Assembly (NCBI GenBank): GCA_036937835.1
Contig: CM072875.1
Span: forward strand, 21,736,501 to 21,800,500
DNA: 64,000 bases
Origin: Pampus argenteus
Taxonomy: Eukaryota; Chordata; Actinopteri; Scombriformes; Stromateidae
Direction: 5' to 3'
Below the pieces are notes generated by a model, which made no database searches, was not told the DNA's origin, and saw only the letters and a program-made list of their open reading frames with translations. Made by a program: the position numbers and the translations under genes. Shown one piece after another: positions 1-12,900 of the stretch. The first letter of the stretch is position 1. Each line of letters opens with the position of its first letter.

Positions 1-3000
1 TTTAGAGACGTGAACTGCATGCAAGGAAACGTGATGCTGAGGAAAGATTTAATGAGTGTTTCTATTCTTCTCTTAACACTCTTCATCACTCATCAATTCA
101 TTTAAAATGATTGATATTGTAGCCTGATAATCAATTAGTTTCATTTAAAAACCAATTGAAATAATGATGTAATTCAGATTTGTCCTCGTTTCGGTCTGCA
201 TGTCTTTGACTTCTGCTCACATCGCTGTCGGCAGCTTCTAGGAAACCAAAGACAGAAGTCGTCGCTCACTTCCTGTTTCCTGTCGTTTAAACGTTTGAAT
301 CCCAGAAAGCTGAACGTTATCAGAGCCGACATCCCATCATCCTCCCTGATAAATGTATTCATATCAATAACGCAGCAGTACGTGTTTGGATGTTATCAGT
401 ATGATCGGGTACCTGCTCGCCGTTTGGGTCGAGTGTTTCCTGGTTTGTTTGAGATGTTACGAGAGTTTTGTTTGGTTCAGTTGCACCTTTTCAGAGGTTT
501 CTGTGCAGAGTTGTACCGTAGACGCTGAGTCTGAGGTTTCTGATCGGTCGTGTACGTTTGAGACGGTTTCGTATGTTATAAGTTGGAGAAGCGAACGTTG
601 AGATTTTTCCACCTGGTGTTAAAATGTGAATCTTTATCTGGAGATGTTGGCAGAGGATTGAAACATCACAGAGCTTCAGGATCGACTCTCAGCCAGATTT
701 AAACGCTGTTTCAACCAATTTCTTGTGAAAAATATGAAGTTACGAGAAGCTTTTCCTCCTTAAATCAGATGTAACAGGAGCTTTTCTTTATACCAGGTGT
801 AAATGCAGAAAGTCGCATGTTATTATCCAGTTAACATCCAGACACAGATCACATGATGCCAGCTGGACAGGTGGGTCGATATGAGTTTCAGTTTGACTTT
901 TAGAGTCTCAGGATTGATGCATCCACTGATGCATCAGCTGTTGTGCGTAACGTCTTCGCTTTGAACGCAGACTCGAATGATTTAATATCATATTATAGTA
1001 TCATAGCTGTATGTAAAAACATGTATTATGTGACTGCATGATATCTTCACATCACGACTCCTGCTGGGATTAAATGCTGAAACAAACGAATCCATATAAA
1101 CAACGTGTCTTCATCCACTGGAGCCTAAAATCCGATTTTTCTTTCAAATGAAAAACGAGCCAGCAAGAAGAAAATATCGCTGATTTTTTAACGTTTCTTC
1201 TTTTACGATTGTTTGCAGAAAAATGAGTTTTTAGGAGCGAACGGTGGATGAAGTGTTAGATGTGGCTGGACCTCTATGAATGTGTCAGTAAAGCAGTATA
1301 TCGTATATTTTTGTACGTTTTATGCATCATGTTTGGTTGAACGGTTGCCTGGTAGAGATTTACAGATTGGGAGATTTATTCTTGTTGATCACATTTATCA
1401 AGACTTTATTTAGAAGAAATGGACGGTTCAGGGTTTCAAATGGATGTGCAGTATTTTTTGGGAGAAATGGTCTCATTTGTTTAAAAAGTTATTTGACTTT
1501 TTGAGGAATCAAAATCTAGATTCTGCAGCTTCGGCTCGGACTCGTCACCATTTCAGATTCAAATCCAGATTCACATTTAATCCTGTTTACTGAGTTCAAA
1601 CACGCCATGACGTCTTTTACTTTAAGTTAAATTCAAACAAACTTCACTTGATGAAGGTTTAAAAGACTTCAGAACGTGCAGCTGCTTCGAGATGAACGTT
1701 AAAAACAGAAACCTGAATCATCTTTAATTATAATCACCGACTCTGTGGTGCTTTCCTCTTCGTTTAATGAACCACAGTTAATATCTGATGACTCCTAAAG
1801 GACAGATCGACTGTTTGTTACGTCACAGCTCGAGACTTTGTGAAGCTTCGGTTTTAGATCTTCGTCTCAAGGTCCTCAATCACAAACACGTTTAAACCAA
1901 ACACCAGGATGCCAATTAAAAACTCATTTCTGCACAACGTAAAGTTTAGTATTTGGTCTGAATTTGCTCTGGACTCTTCTGAAAGAGGAAACGCAACAGT
2001 GAATCTGTCTTATAAATTATTTCTCATTAAAACTTGAATTTCAGGATTAACAGAGTTTGGTTTTAGTGAATCTGGACGTGAATCTTTCCAGCTGTAACGT
2101 CTTCTAAACGTTCTCTAAACGTTCCTGCAACATCAGCTCAGGTGTTTGACGGATTATTAGTGAGAAAATCGAGTCGTAATTTAATCTTTTTGTTCTCAAA
2201 CGTACTCGAATTACTTTCTAAATACTAATAATTGTTACCATTAAATATTAACAATTTTTTTTTACAGATTTTGTCCTTGAAGTACTGTGATTTTTTTTTT
2301 CTCTCCACCGTACGAGGAGCACAAAGCTGATTTATGAAGTTGATCTCAGAACGACGTAACGCAGAAATCAATCAGTCCGGACGAGTCGTCTCTGCTACTT
2401 TTAATAAATCAATATTATATTTGCTAGATTTAGCTCAATCTCAGATTATTTGAACAGCAGCAGATGTATGAACACACATTAGAATAAATGCTGAACAGTT
2501 AATAGACTTTACAGTAAAAATGACACTGTGTTTGCACTTTAATCACTGTGTTCCTGGTACTATAACAAGTTAGATTTTGGTACAAATGGATCATTTAGAG
2601 GTATTTTTCTCCAATGTTCAGTTTTTGAAATGTTGTATTCAAGATTAACTGTAAAAGTGATTTAGTATCAAGTCTTAAAATGCTCCTAAAACATCTGAAT
2701 TACTGAGCTGCCTTAGTACAGCATGCTGGACACAAACTGATGAGCTGATTCGTCTTTACTTCACGTCTCAAGATGGACATTTTCTTCTTCTTGTTTTACG
2801 GCAGAAAAACAACAAAAAAGAAACAAAACTTGTGATGTTTTTCATGTTTGTGATGCAGCTGTTTGTATTCTTGTGCCAGTTTTAGAGAATCAAGAGACTT
2901 AAAGCTGCTAAAGCTCGACTTTGTTTCAGACATACTGATGAGTTTAACCACTAGATGGCGCCGAGGTTCGAATCCATCTGCAGGTTCGAGATATACTATC

Positions 3001-3550
3001 TGTTCTGAATTATTACACAAATTTATGAAATAAACAAAAACTTAACAAATACAATATCCGGTTCATAATCATAAAACAGCAGAACTTAAAATCTAAAGTA
3101 TTTTGATTTTTTTCTTTATTAATGACAAACAATTAATACATTATCAATAAAAAGCTGATTTATTTTAAATTGACCAACAGGTTTATGATTCTATCACTCA
3201 TCAAAGTGAAAGTAGAAAGTCTTTAAAACGACTTCCTGTAACCGCGGCTGCAGTCGAGCCTCGTTGCTTCTGTTCAATAATTGTTCATTGAGATTAATGT
3301 TCAAGATAAAAAATAAAATGTTTCTATCAAAACGTCTGAGCTGTTATGTCTTTATTACAGTCTAGGACGGCAACTATTGATTATTTTTATTAAAGATTAA
3401 ACATTTGGTCAGAAAATAATAAAGACTAAAGAAAACCAGGAAATATTCACATGAAGAAGCTGCAACGTGTTGAGTTTTATTATTTCTGCAGATTGATTAA
3501 TTGATTAATCGATTAATCACTGCAGCTCCATCACATCTTCTCTTGATGCG
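1..3550. other. non-coding DNA left of oc90
   Basis: No coding exon could be supported on either strand. The DNA is AT-rich with scattered polyadenylation-like hexamers on the plus strand (for example around 2482 and 3028). In human the next gene on this side is EFR3A, transcribed toward OC90, so a plus-strand 3' UTR here is possible but unproven. An old dispersed repeat lies at about 3365-3530. Confidence 0.4.
3365..3530. repeat. old dispersed repeat, TTAATCGATTAATC family
   Basis: The segment has the style seen repeatedly in this window (GTCAGAAAATA, then GATTAATTGATTAATCGATT). Degenerate relatives sit near 13915-14125, 24525-24735, 28510-28690, 29140-29360 and 57520-57640. The sequence type is common in fish genomes; the class is not determined here. 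Confidence 0.5.
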
Positions 3551-3557
3551 TTTCTGA

Positions 3558-3563
3558 TTTATT
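3558..3563 (-). terminator. oc90: candidate oc90 polyadenylation signal AATAAA
   Basis: An AATAAA on the minus strand lies about 75 bp after the oc90 stop codon, the nearest in-line signal. Others occur further on in this AT-rich DNA, so the true cleavage site is unknown. Confidence 0.4.
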
Positions 3564-3637
3564 TCTATAAATTACAACTTCTGTTATTGGACAGCAAAGA
3601 GCCAAAAACTCTAAAGCAGCATTTCATACATCCTGCT

Positions 3638-3962
3638 CTAGTTCCCCTCTTCTTCCTCTTCCTGCTCCTCCTCCTCCTCCTCTCCTTCCCCTCCTTCTTC
3701 CTGCTCCTCCTCCTCCTCCTCTTCATCTTTGGCCCCTGGTCTCTCTGCTGGTCGGTGGCTCTGACCTGCAGTCGGCCTGTGGTTGTGAGTTTGAACCACG
3801 CTGTGTGTCAGCGGCTCGCTGCTCTCCTCACTGGAGGGAGGAGGAGGAGGAGGAGGGGGAGGAGGAGGAGGAGGAGGAGGAGGAGGAGGACCAGCAGGAC
3901 CAGCAGGTGATCCGGCAGCTGGATTCGTCTCCTCTTCGTCCTTTAGGTCAGAACTTTCATCA
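3638..3962 (-). CDS. oc90: oc90 exon 21: polyproline and poly-acidic tail, stop
   Basis: 325 nt ending in TAG. It encodes SDESSDLKDEEETNP, then about 18 consecutive Pro, an SSEESSE patch, a His/Thr-rich part and two Glu blocks (DEEEEEEEQEEGGEG and EEEEEEQEEEEEGN). The Pro run and Glu runs are encoded by pure triplet repeats and are likely length-polymorphic. No counterpart of this length exists in human OC90 as I know it. Confidence 0.85.
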
Positions 3963-6900
3963 CTAAACACAAAGATTTTATTTAGTGAAAGTGAACATAA
4001 AACAGTTTGACAGTAAAGTTATTCACATGTTTTATGGTTTTTATTTTTTATTTATTTTTAGTTTGCCTGCAGCAGCACCAAGTGTGTCCAAACATGAGCT
4101 TATTAATAAATGATGCATAATGTCAACAACTAATTACAATCACAAATGATTCAAAAATGTAACTGAGCTCAGGCTACACAACAGAAAACACAATGATACC
4201 CAGATGATTTATTTCATTAAACTAATGAGAAAATGTTGATTAACTTTTAATTAATGTCATTTAAACTGAAAAGTTCACTGACAAAGAATTTATTTAGTTT
4301 TCCACCAAAATATCCACCGGTGGTGATTATTACCACATGATGTTTAGACTCTGGCAGCACTTTATTTTAACCTCAAACACCAAAGTGTTTATTAAAGAGG
4401 ACATAATGTCCACATGTCCAGCTCTATATTTATAATTTTATATATATTTCTATTCTGGCTCTACTGGAATATCTCTGCATGGTTTCCAGTTAAAACCTCC
4501 TTATTGATCTCATCCTGGTCCTTTATGCAGCCCCTCAGTTCAGCCTCTGTCTCAAACAGGACGTTTTAGCTCCTGTCTCTTTAAGACCCGCCTCCTGATG
4601 AGCCCGCTCTGTTCTGATTGGTCAGCTTCAGGAAGCTTCCTCCGTAAACAAACTATAGTAGCAGGATTTCACTTCTTTTTCTCCTTCTTTACTCAAAATG
4701 TCAAATTCTCAAATCAGCTGAATCACATCTGAAATATGAGAGTGAACAACGTGACAACACATGGAAACACCTTAGCAACAACCTTAGCAACCACCTTAGC
4801 AACAAAGGCAGAGGAAAGCATGTTGAACCCTGACTCTTGACTTGCAGGCATCATTTCTACAAACATTCACCTCAAGCTCAGGAATGATTTGCTCTTTATG
4901 TTAAATGATGAACCAATGGCTTCGCTGCGTTCTTGCCTCACCTGTCGGCAGGTTGCAGAGGTGGAGGTGTGTTCGTATCCATCGTCTCAGAGCTTCCTCC
5001 TTGCTGCTCCTCGCTCTCCTCGCTGGACTGAGGGGAAAGCCGTGGTTTGGGGGGTCTGCTGGCCCGGCGGCAGGGTGGTCGGGCACCGTGGCACTGCTGC
5101 ACCGGCAGGCTGTGGTTAAAGTGCGCCGCCGCCATGCACCCTGCAGTCGTTTTATCACACACACACTGCAGCTTGTCGCACACAGAGACGCCCTGACCTG
5201 AGGAGACAGGTGAGCATATTTAATGAAGTAAAACATCAAAGAATCAGGAAACTCTTTAAAAAACTTCTTTAAAACATAAAAACCTAATGTGGGCAGAACT
5301 TCAACTTTCTTGTTATGTAGAATATTTTGCAATGTGAATTTTAATTTCTAAACTCAGCAGGAAGTTGTTATTTCCCTTCAGTTTCTCAACTTTTCAACTT
5401 TTTTTTCCAGGAAAATTAACGTTTTTCAGTACTTTTGTTGCTCCAGTGTGTAAAAACATGCGCGACGTCGTCTTCGTCTTCGTCTTACTCACATCGAGGT
5501 TTCCCGTCGTGGCAGGTGACCTGAGCGTCGAGCTTCCTCTCTGAGCTGCAGCCCATAGAGCTGATCTGCTTCAGGCAGCAGTGATGGAAGAAGCAGCACC
5601 TGATGAAGACATTGAACAGGAACAAACGAGCCTTTTGGTTTTGGTTGTGTCTTTTTCTCTATTAGCACACGCAGGAGGACATTTCACTGCTGTAACACTG
5701 ACGGACTGTGAAATGTCGTCTTTTTTTATCCCACACCTTCTTCTTCCTTGTCAAAAACTGCCGTCTACATTACCCACAATGCAGTTTGACCACTGACAGC
5801 TGGAGCCTGGAGCTGCAGAGGTCTGCTAACCTCGCTTCGATCTGCCTATCAGATTGCACACAGCTTCTTCTGAAAACTTTAAAGCTCAACTTTACACAAA
5901 GAACACCTGGAAACACAGAAAAACAGCGGAGTTCCCCTTTAAGTTCATCCTCTTTTAACATTTGAAAACATTTTAAAGGAGCATTTGACAGTTTCTACAC
6001 TCAGCAGCTAGACATCAGTGTTTACAGCTTCCTGTCCTTGTCTGTGTGTTTGCTAACGTTGATAACATGTCGTCTCGTCCTCCTGCAGCCTCCCACCTGT
6101 CCAGCTGGTCCAGAGGTTGCCCGCTGCCTTCCTGTCCGCAGTAGCAGCCGTACATCTCGTACTCGTGCGGGCAGCGTCCTGTCAGACAGTGGAGCATCTC
6201 GCCCAGCGCCGCCATCTCCCGCCTGGCTCGCCCGTCGCTGCCGTACACGGTGAAGGAGCGGCGGCACTCTGTCAGAACATATTCAGGCAGAAGATTTATT
6301 AATCTACATAGTTATTAAAGCCCTGCATACAGAGGCTGAGATGCATGACTGTTGTTATTTCATGAGTGAAGAAGAGGCAGAGTTTACCTTTGCTGTCTGG
6401 CTGAAGCTGCACGTCGCTCAACCCAACAGACTCCAGCAGGGACCAGGCGAAGAACGGCACCGTCCTCTTCTGGGCCGCGTCCCAGTCTGCAGAAAAACAC
6501 CAGCAGGGTATAAAAAGTATAGAGCAGCAGAAACAAATAGTACATAAGATCTTATATTTACTTATGTACTGTTACTGCAGTACTTTGTGTCATTAGAGGT
6601 CACAGATTACTTCATTCAACTTCTACACCACTTCAAGTTGATGACGAAGGTAAGAAACAAAATGCTGCTTATATTTAGTAGATTTTAACGTTTGGTCAAA
6701 CTACCGTCTGCGTCTTTCTCCTGCGAGCTGTCCGCCGGTCCTTCGTCCACACATGGAGGTTTGTCTGTCACTCTGGTCTTTCTCTGTCCCTCCTCCTCAG
6801 ATGGAGCCTCGGTCATCGTGGTTCTGGTGGACGTGTTGACCTCTGATCGCGATTCGATGGAGGCGATCGGTGTTGCTCGTGTCGTGTGGGAGGTGGCTCT

Positions 6901-9900
6901 CGTGGAAGATGACGATGTGGTTGTTGTAGATGTTTGAGCTGCAGTTAAAGTTAAAAGTTTGAGTCTCTGGAGAGCAGTCCTCCGTCACAGCTTCATATCA
7001 CAAAGTTCTATGAGAAATGTTCAATAGTACAGAGAGGCCAAGATGGTCGCTGTTATGAGTCTCTGCACACTGCAGCGCTGTGACTCACTGACATGTTTTT
7101 AATAGTTTCTGGACAAAAGCAGAAGAAGCAGATATATCAGCAGACTGATCCTTTAGTCAGTGCAGCATCTGCCCGGCTGTCACTAAAATGATTCTGACAC
7201 TTCCTGCAACAAATGCAAATTTCCAAGATGGTGCAAAGGTTTAATTAAATCTACCCGCTGGATGTGCTAATGAAATGCTGATTAATTTCCAAACATGTCT
7301 CAGTGTGAAGTGCTGCTCTGCTATGTCCCACCTTGGCTCAGAGGACGGAGAGTCGAGCGCGTGACGTCTTCCTCCCGTGGCGTCGCGGCGGTGCTTCTGA
7401 CTGGCTTGATTTCCGGGAGCGAGCTCGTTGTTGAAGACCCCGTCGTTGCCCTGGTGATAATCTGTGGGTCTGTTATCACTGTTCACAGATTACAGAGTGA
7501 GGTGGGGGGGTTATCCTGGCTGTCTATGGAAATAAAGACATTTCTGCGGCGGTGAGCTGACCTTCAGTCTCCTCAACATGCGCCTGTCCTCTTGTCTCTG
7601 AAGTTGCACCTGTCGGCGTGAAGGTGACCCTTCCTCCGCCTGAAGAGACCACAGCACAAAGACCTTCAGACGTAAGATAATAATACATCCCACTTGATTA
7701 AAGTTGAATTTAAAATGTTGGTAGTCAGTGTGGAGGGAGCTGCTCCTCCCCTCAGGACTCACACACCTGTCAAAGCCTCAGCGTGTGATTACAGACGCCT
7801 GCAGGCATCCAGAGGAAAGGAAGCACTTCAGCATGTTTCTAACCTGACAGCAGGAGTGTGACACTCAATCAAATCATGTGGCAGCTCACTGTGTGCGTTT
7901 TCCTTTCAGCAAGCAGCGTCCTGCTCCGAACATGAACATCAGCTTCACACAATGAAGGAAACAAACCGACAGAAACTGAAAGAAAGTCACTTTAATCATT
8001 TCACCACGCTACCTTGTTTTTATTCACCCCTCATGTCCAACAGTGTGATGCGACTGTCCTGTTGATGTATCACATTAAAACCAAGAAACTGCTGGGAGGC
8101 TTTAACATGCAGGAAGTGTTGAGTTTCATTCAGCCTAAAGAGACATGTCCAGCTCTATATTTATGAATTTATATTTATTTCTATTCTGTCTCTACTGGAA
8201 TATCTCTGCATGGTTTCCAGTTAAAACCTCCTTATTGATCTTATCCTGGTCCTTTATGCAGCCTCTCAGTTCAGCCTCTGTCTCAAACAGGACGTTTTAG
8301 CTCCTGTCTCTTTAAGGCCCGCCTCCTGATGAGCTCACTCTGTTCTGATTGGTCAGCTTCAGGAAGCTTCCTACGTAAACAAACTATAGTAGCAGGATTT
8401 CACTTCTTTTTCTGCTTCTTTACTCCAAATGACCTAATCCCCGCTCACCGTGCTCATCTGATGCTTCCTGCTCTCCTTCTTCCTCCTCCTCTTTTCCTTC
8501 CTCCTCGTCCTCTTTTCCTTCCTCCTCGTCCTCTTTTCCTTCCTCCTCCTCCTCTTTTCCTTCCTCCTCGTCCTCCTCGTCCTCTTCAGACGACTTTAAA
8601 GGCCTCGTGTTGGACGCTGTTCTGTCAGTTTGAGCCATTTGTGATTTATTTGATGTCGGTGAACCTGCAGAGATGAATATTAACTGAAAATAGTAAGTTC
8701 AACAGAATTATTTATATTAATATTTGAAGCTTATTACTGAAACTGAACCAACTATTTCTGGTCTGTTACTGTTTTTTATCTGTTAGTATTTAATTTTATC
8801 ACATAATTTTTAGTCTTATTTCAGCACCATGTTTTACCATATCTGTTGTTATCTTGTTTACAGTATGAACATGGTCAGTCGTGTAGAGATGATTTACTTT
8901 TAGTTTTATGCAGTTTTGGATGTTTTTATTCAATCATTTCACTTATTTTCATATTTGTCTTGTTCTCGCTTTATTGTTTGTGACTTTCTGCTTGTTTACA
9001 GCTGCTGTTGTTGTGACTTGTCACCACTTTGTGGAAGCTGATGAGGATCCAAATAAAGAATAAAGCAGAAGTTAAATGTTCATCAGAGAAACACAGTAAA
9101 TATGTCATTAAACTGAAGAAACTTTTTATTCATGTTTTTGAATATAACTCATTTATTCACCTTCTTCTAAAGACTCCTCTGCAGCGGGAGGTGCCGGCTC
9201 TCTGGGGGGTGCCGGCTCTCTGGGAGGTGCGGTGCTTGGAGGAGGTGCGGTGCTCAGAGGAGGTGCGGTCTGAGTCGTGTCCACGTTTTCATCCGCAGAG
9301 TTCAGTGAAGACAATTTAATTGTCTCTGTTTCTGCTTCTCTGTCTGAAGCTGCAACAGTAAGTTGTTTTTTTACACATATTATAATATATATTGTTAATA
9401 TTTATCTGAAGCTTGTTTTGTTTCAACTGTGTAAATTCATTCTCAGTTCTGCTTAAAACACTGAAATAAAGACTCAAGTTTTTAATCATGAACTTCACGG
9501 CGGCTCCATCTCCAGTAAGACGAGAAATATTAGAAATATAATATCAAATAAACCAATTAGTAATAGACACTTGACGACTGTAGCAGCCAATTAATAAATA
9601 AATTATGATTTCAACTTGTAGGAAGATTATTTAATTCATTTATTTATGTTTTAATAAATACTTCCTGAAAGTCCTGCTTTATTTAAACTGAATCACATCC
9701 TGTGTGGCAGGAAGGAGCGAACATGAAGCAGCGTTCACAAGTTTTCATGTGAGTCACTGTGCAGAAAACGTCATCAACTGCTGCTTTATATAAAACTCTA
9801 CATTCCTGTTATTAAGAGACAGACGGCATCATGGGCTCACCCGCGCTGTTTGCTGGAGGACCGCGGGTCGTCTCATCCTTATTTATCTCTTCCTGCTCGA

Positions 9901-12900
9901 GCGCCTCTTCTGTCACAGTCTCATTCAAATCTGGAAGATCAGAGACAGACAGGAAACGTCTGAGCCAAGTGAGTCATCGAGCGGCAGGAGACGAACAGCG
10001 GGGAATTTATTTCTGGAGTTTTGGAAGCTACATGATGGTCAAATCGAGCCAAAATGTAATTATGAGCAGCTTGGAAAAAGAAAAGTTTGCCAGAAAAGTA
10101 CTTGAGAGAGGAGCACAGGAAGTACGTACAGATGGAAACGAGATCTTACCTTTAGAGATGGAACTCAGGTGAGTCCTCTCTTCTTCTTCTACCTCTTCTG
10201 CACCTGCCTCGAACTCACCTGAGGATTAAAAAAGAAAGAAAAAGCACAAATTAACACAAAGATGGTGGCAAGTTCACAGTAAATTATAGCAATACTTCTC
10301 TGTAAAAGTTTCTGTTTATGTCAAAAATATGTTTTAATTATAGCTGGAAGAAACGTTTTGATCTGCATTAAATGATTTTCTATTCAGACATAATGTATAT
10401 GTATATATTAAACCAGACCTAAACACTGTACTGCAGTACTGTAATGTCACCATGCTATGTAGCTTAGCTTAAACGCGCACACACACACACTTACACACAC
10501 ATTTTACTCTTAAGCATGTCATCTTACAGCTATGACCACATGTACAGGGTGTGTGTGTGTAACTCCTGCAGGATTTGGTGTTAAACCTGCAATTAGAGAT
10601 CGAACCTGCAGGTGTCAGGGGGAGGGGCGGGCTCGGTGGGCCTGAGGGGCCCGGCGGTGGCGGCGGGGTGAAGAGGTCACCGTCGACGGCAGCGGTGGCG
10701 CTCTGGTTATCCGCTCTGCTCGTCATTAGCAGATCCGTCTCTGCTGGTCAGACACGAAACAGAGAATCCAAGACGGTGAAATATCGTCACAATATCACAC
10801 CGATATGTTAACGTATACACAACGATTAGTTGATTAATCGATAGATCAATCAAATGAATCAATTATTTACAGTAAATAACTTCATTTAACTGTCATTTTA
10901 TTATTTATACTATCAATATTATTATTACAAGCTGAGATGGAAACATCACTCATAAATATATAAACTGAGATTACATTAAAGCTGCAGATTTAGATTATTA
11001 TTATTATGAATTCATTAACATTAATTAAACGGTTGTTTCAGCACCAGATTAATGTTCAGGTTGGTTGTATAACAGCTAATAAATAAAGAAGAATATAATT
11101 TAAAACATAAAACTACGAGTTTGATCGCTTTGATCATAAAACAGCTTCCGTCTGTTGGTCTGTTTTCATCTCATAAGTGTTTCTGGGATAAATTTTCTCA
11201 CACTACAGTTTCAAGGTCTCAAACATCATAAAACTCACAGTTTCCTCCTCTGGGTGTAAACACAGAACCACAGAAACGAGGCTTTTACCTGCTGACGGGA
11301 GGGAAGAGTTGGAGAAGCTCACAGACTGGTTCACATCTGGAAACAACAGGAACAGGCGTCATTATAAAGATGCTCACTGCACACACCAGCTCATGTTTTC
11401 TGCAGGATTAGAACATTTTGAGTTTAATTTGTAGGATACATATTTATACTCTTTAATACTCGACATGAAGCATCAACAGAGGTGAAGCTGATCTCATGTT
11501 CAAACAGAAGCAGGTCAGAGGACTGAACTCAGCGTTTGCTCTGAAGCCTTTAATAAGCTGCTCTGCTGCAGCTCAGTCGGGGAACAGCGTCTATATCTGG
11601 AGCTCACAGATCAAAGAAACTCTGTACAATCCTTGTTTTTATTTCCAGCTGTGTGTGGGCAGGAAGCCGCAGGATTAAACTTCAAGAGGTCACTGTTTTA
11701 ATTGGCTGAGAGACACAGATGTGTGACTCAGCCGGCTGCGTTTCTACCCAATCAGTCGCTTCCTCGGGTGCGACATCGCTGACCTGCTCGGAAACGGCCT
11801 CCAAAAAAGAAACCTGACGTGGCGTCAGTGGATCAGCTGATGTCACTCAGACTCACCTGCTCCTCTGAAGGCGTCGCCGCTCTCCACGCCGCCGCCGCCG
11901 CTGAGCAGATCTGAACCAGAATCACACTAATGAGACATTCAGTGTGTTGCTCAGAGAACAACTTGAAGGTTTATATATAATCAGATATAATTGGATTTTG
12001 TTTCTACTACCCAGCTTTATCTGTACTGCCAGTGTTTCTCTGTTAAATGTGCAGACGGTTTACATGCAGGTGTGATGGCGTTACCTGTTTGATTTGCAGC
12101 GGAGCAGGACGACTCAGCGAAGCCTCTCAGTGTGGAGTTATATGAGCTCTGAGTCATGCAGTCGATGGCTGCCTGGTCACATTCACACAACCTCTGCTGG
12201 CACCAGTCAGCAGCGTCTCAGGGATCAAAACCAACATCATATATTAGTACACACGCATCATACACAACACAGCAATGTAACACACATTAACACACATTAA
12301 CATACATTAACACACATTAACATACATAGTAACATACATACATACATACATACATGTTCTTTACGTGTCATTTTTTAACATTTCTTCTGAAGTTTTTCCT
12401 CATTCAGATGAGGCTCTAAGGATTGAAGATGTATTGATTACAGATCCTGCTTTTCCCAGATATTAGATTCTGTGATGATAAATCATCAATCTGTTTGCAT
12501 TAATTTTCATTCCTTCCACCCATATTTTGTCCCTCTTAATAAAAACACCTTATAATACATATTTAAGGAGTCTTCCTCCATTTCACCAGCGTGAAAGCTC
12601 TGTGGCATCTTTTAATAAATAAGAATAAATATAATTTGGTTGTTTCGGGCCTGAAGTGTGGCAGCAGATCCTCAGTAAACATCCCTCCGTCTTACCACAG
12701 GTGGCGTTTGCTGCTGAACAGGTGAAGTTATTTGGAAGGAGAGGCAGCTCCAGTCTGCAGGGGGCAGCGTTCTGGTAGCACAACCTGTGAGTCTCACAGC
12801 AACTGCAGCAAAGAAGAAAACCAGATGTCAACTTGAGCTGAGAAACACAATCAGTATGTGTCCATCAATCTATATAAAAAAGAAAAGTTTGTGTACTGTT

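Noticed and set aside
2945..2995. GGTTCGAATCC resembles a tRNA B box.
   Set aside because: No A box at the right distance upstream and no cloverleaf could be drawn; probably chance or an old tRNA-derived fragment.
3587..3910. A 107-codon plus-strand frame rich in Leu and Arg.
   Set aside because: It is the antisense shadow of the repeat-rich last exon of oc90.
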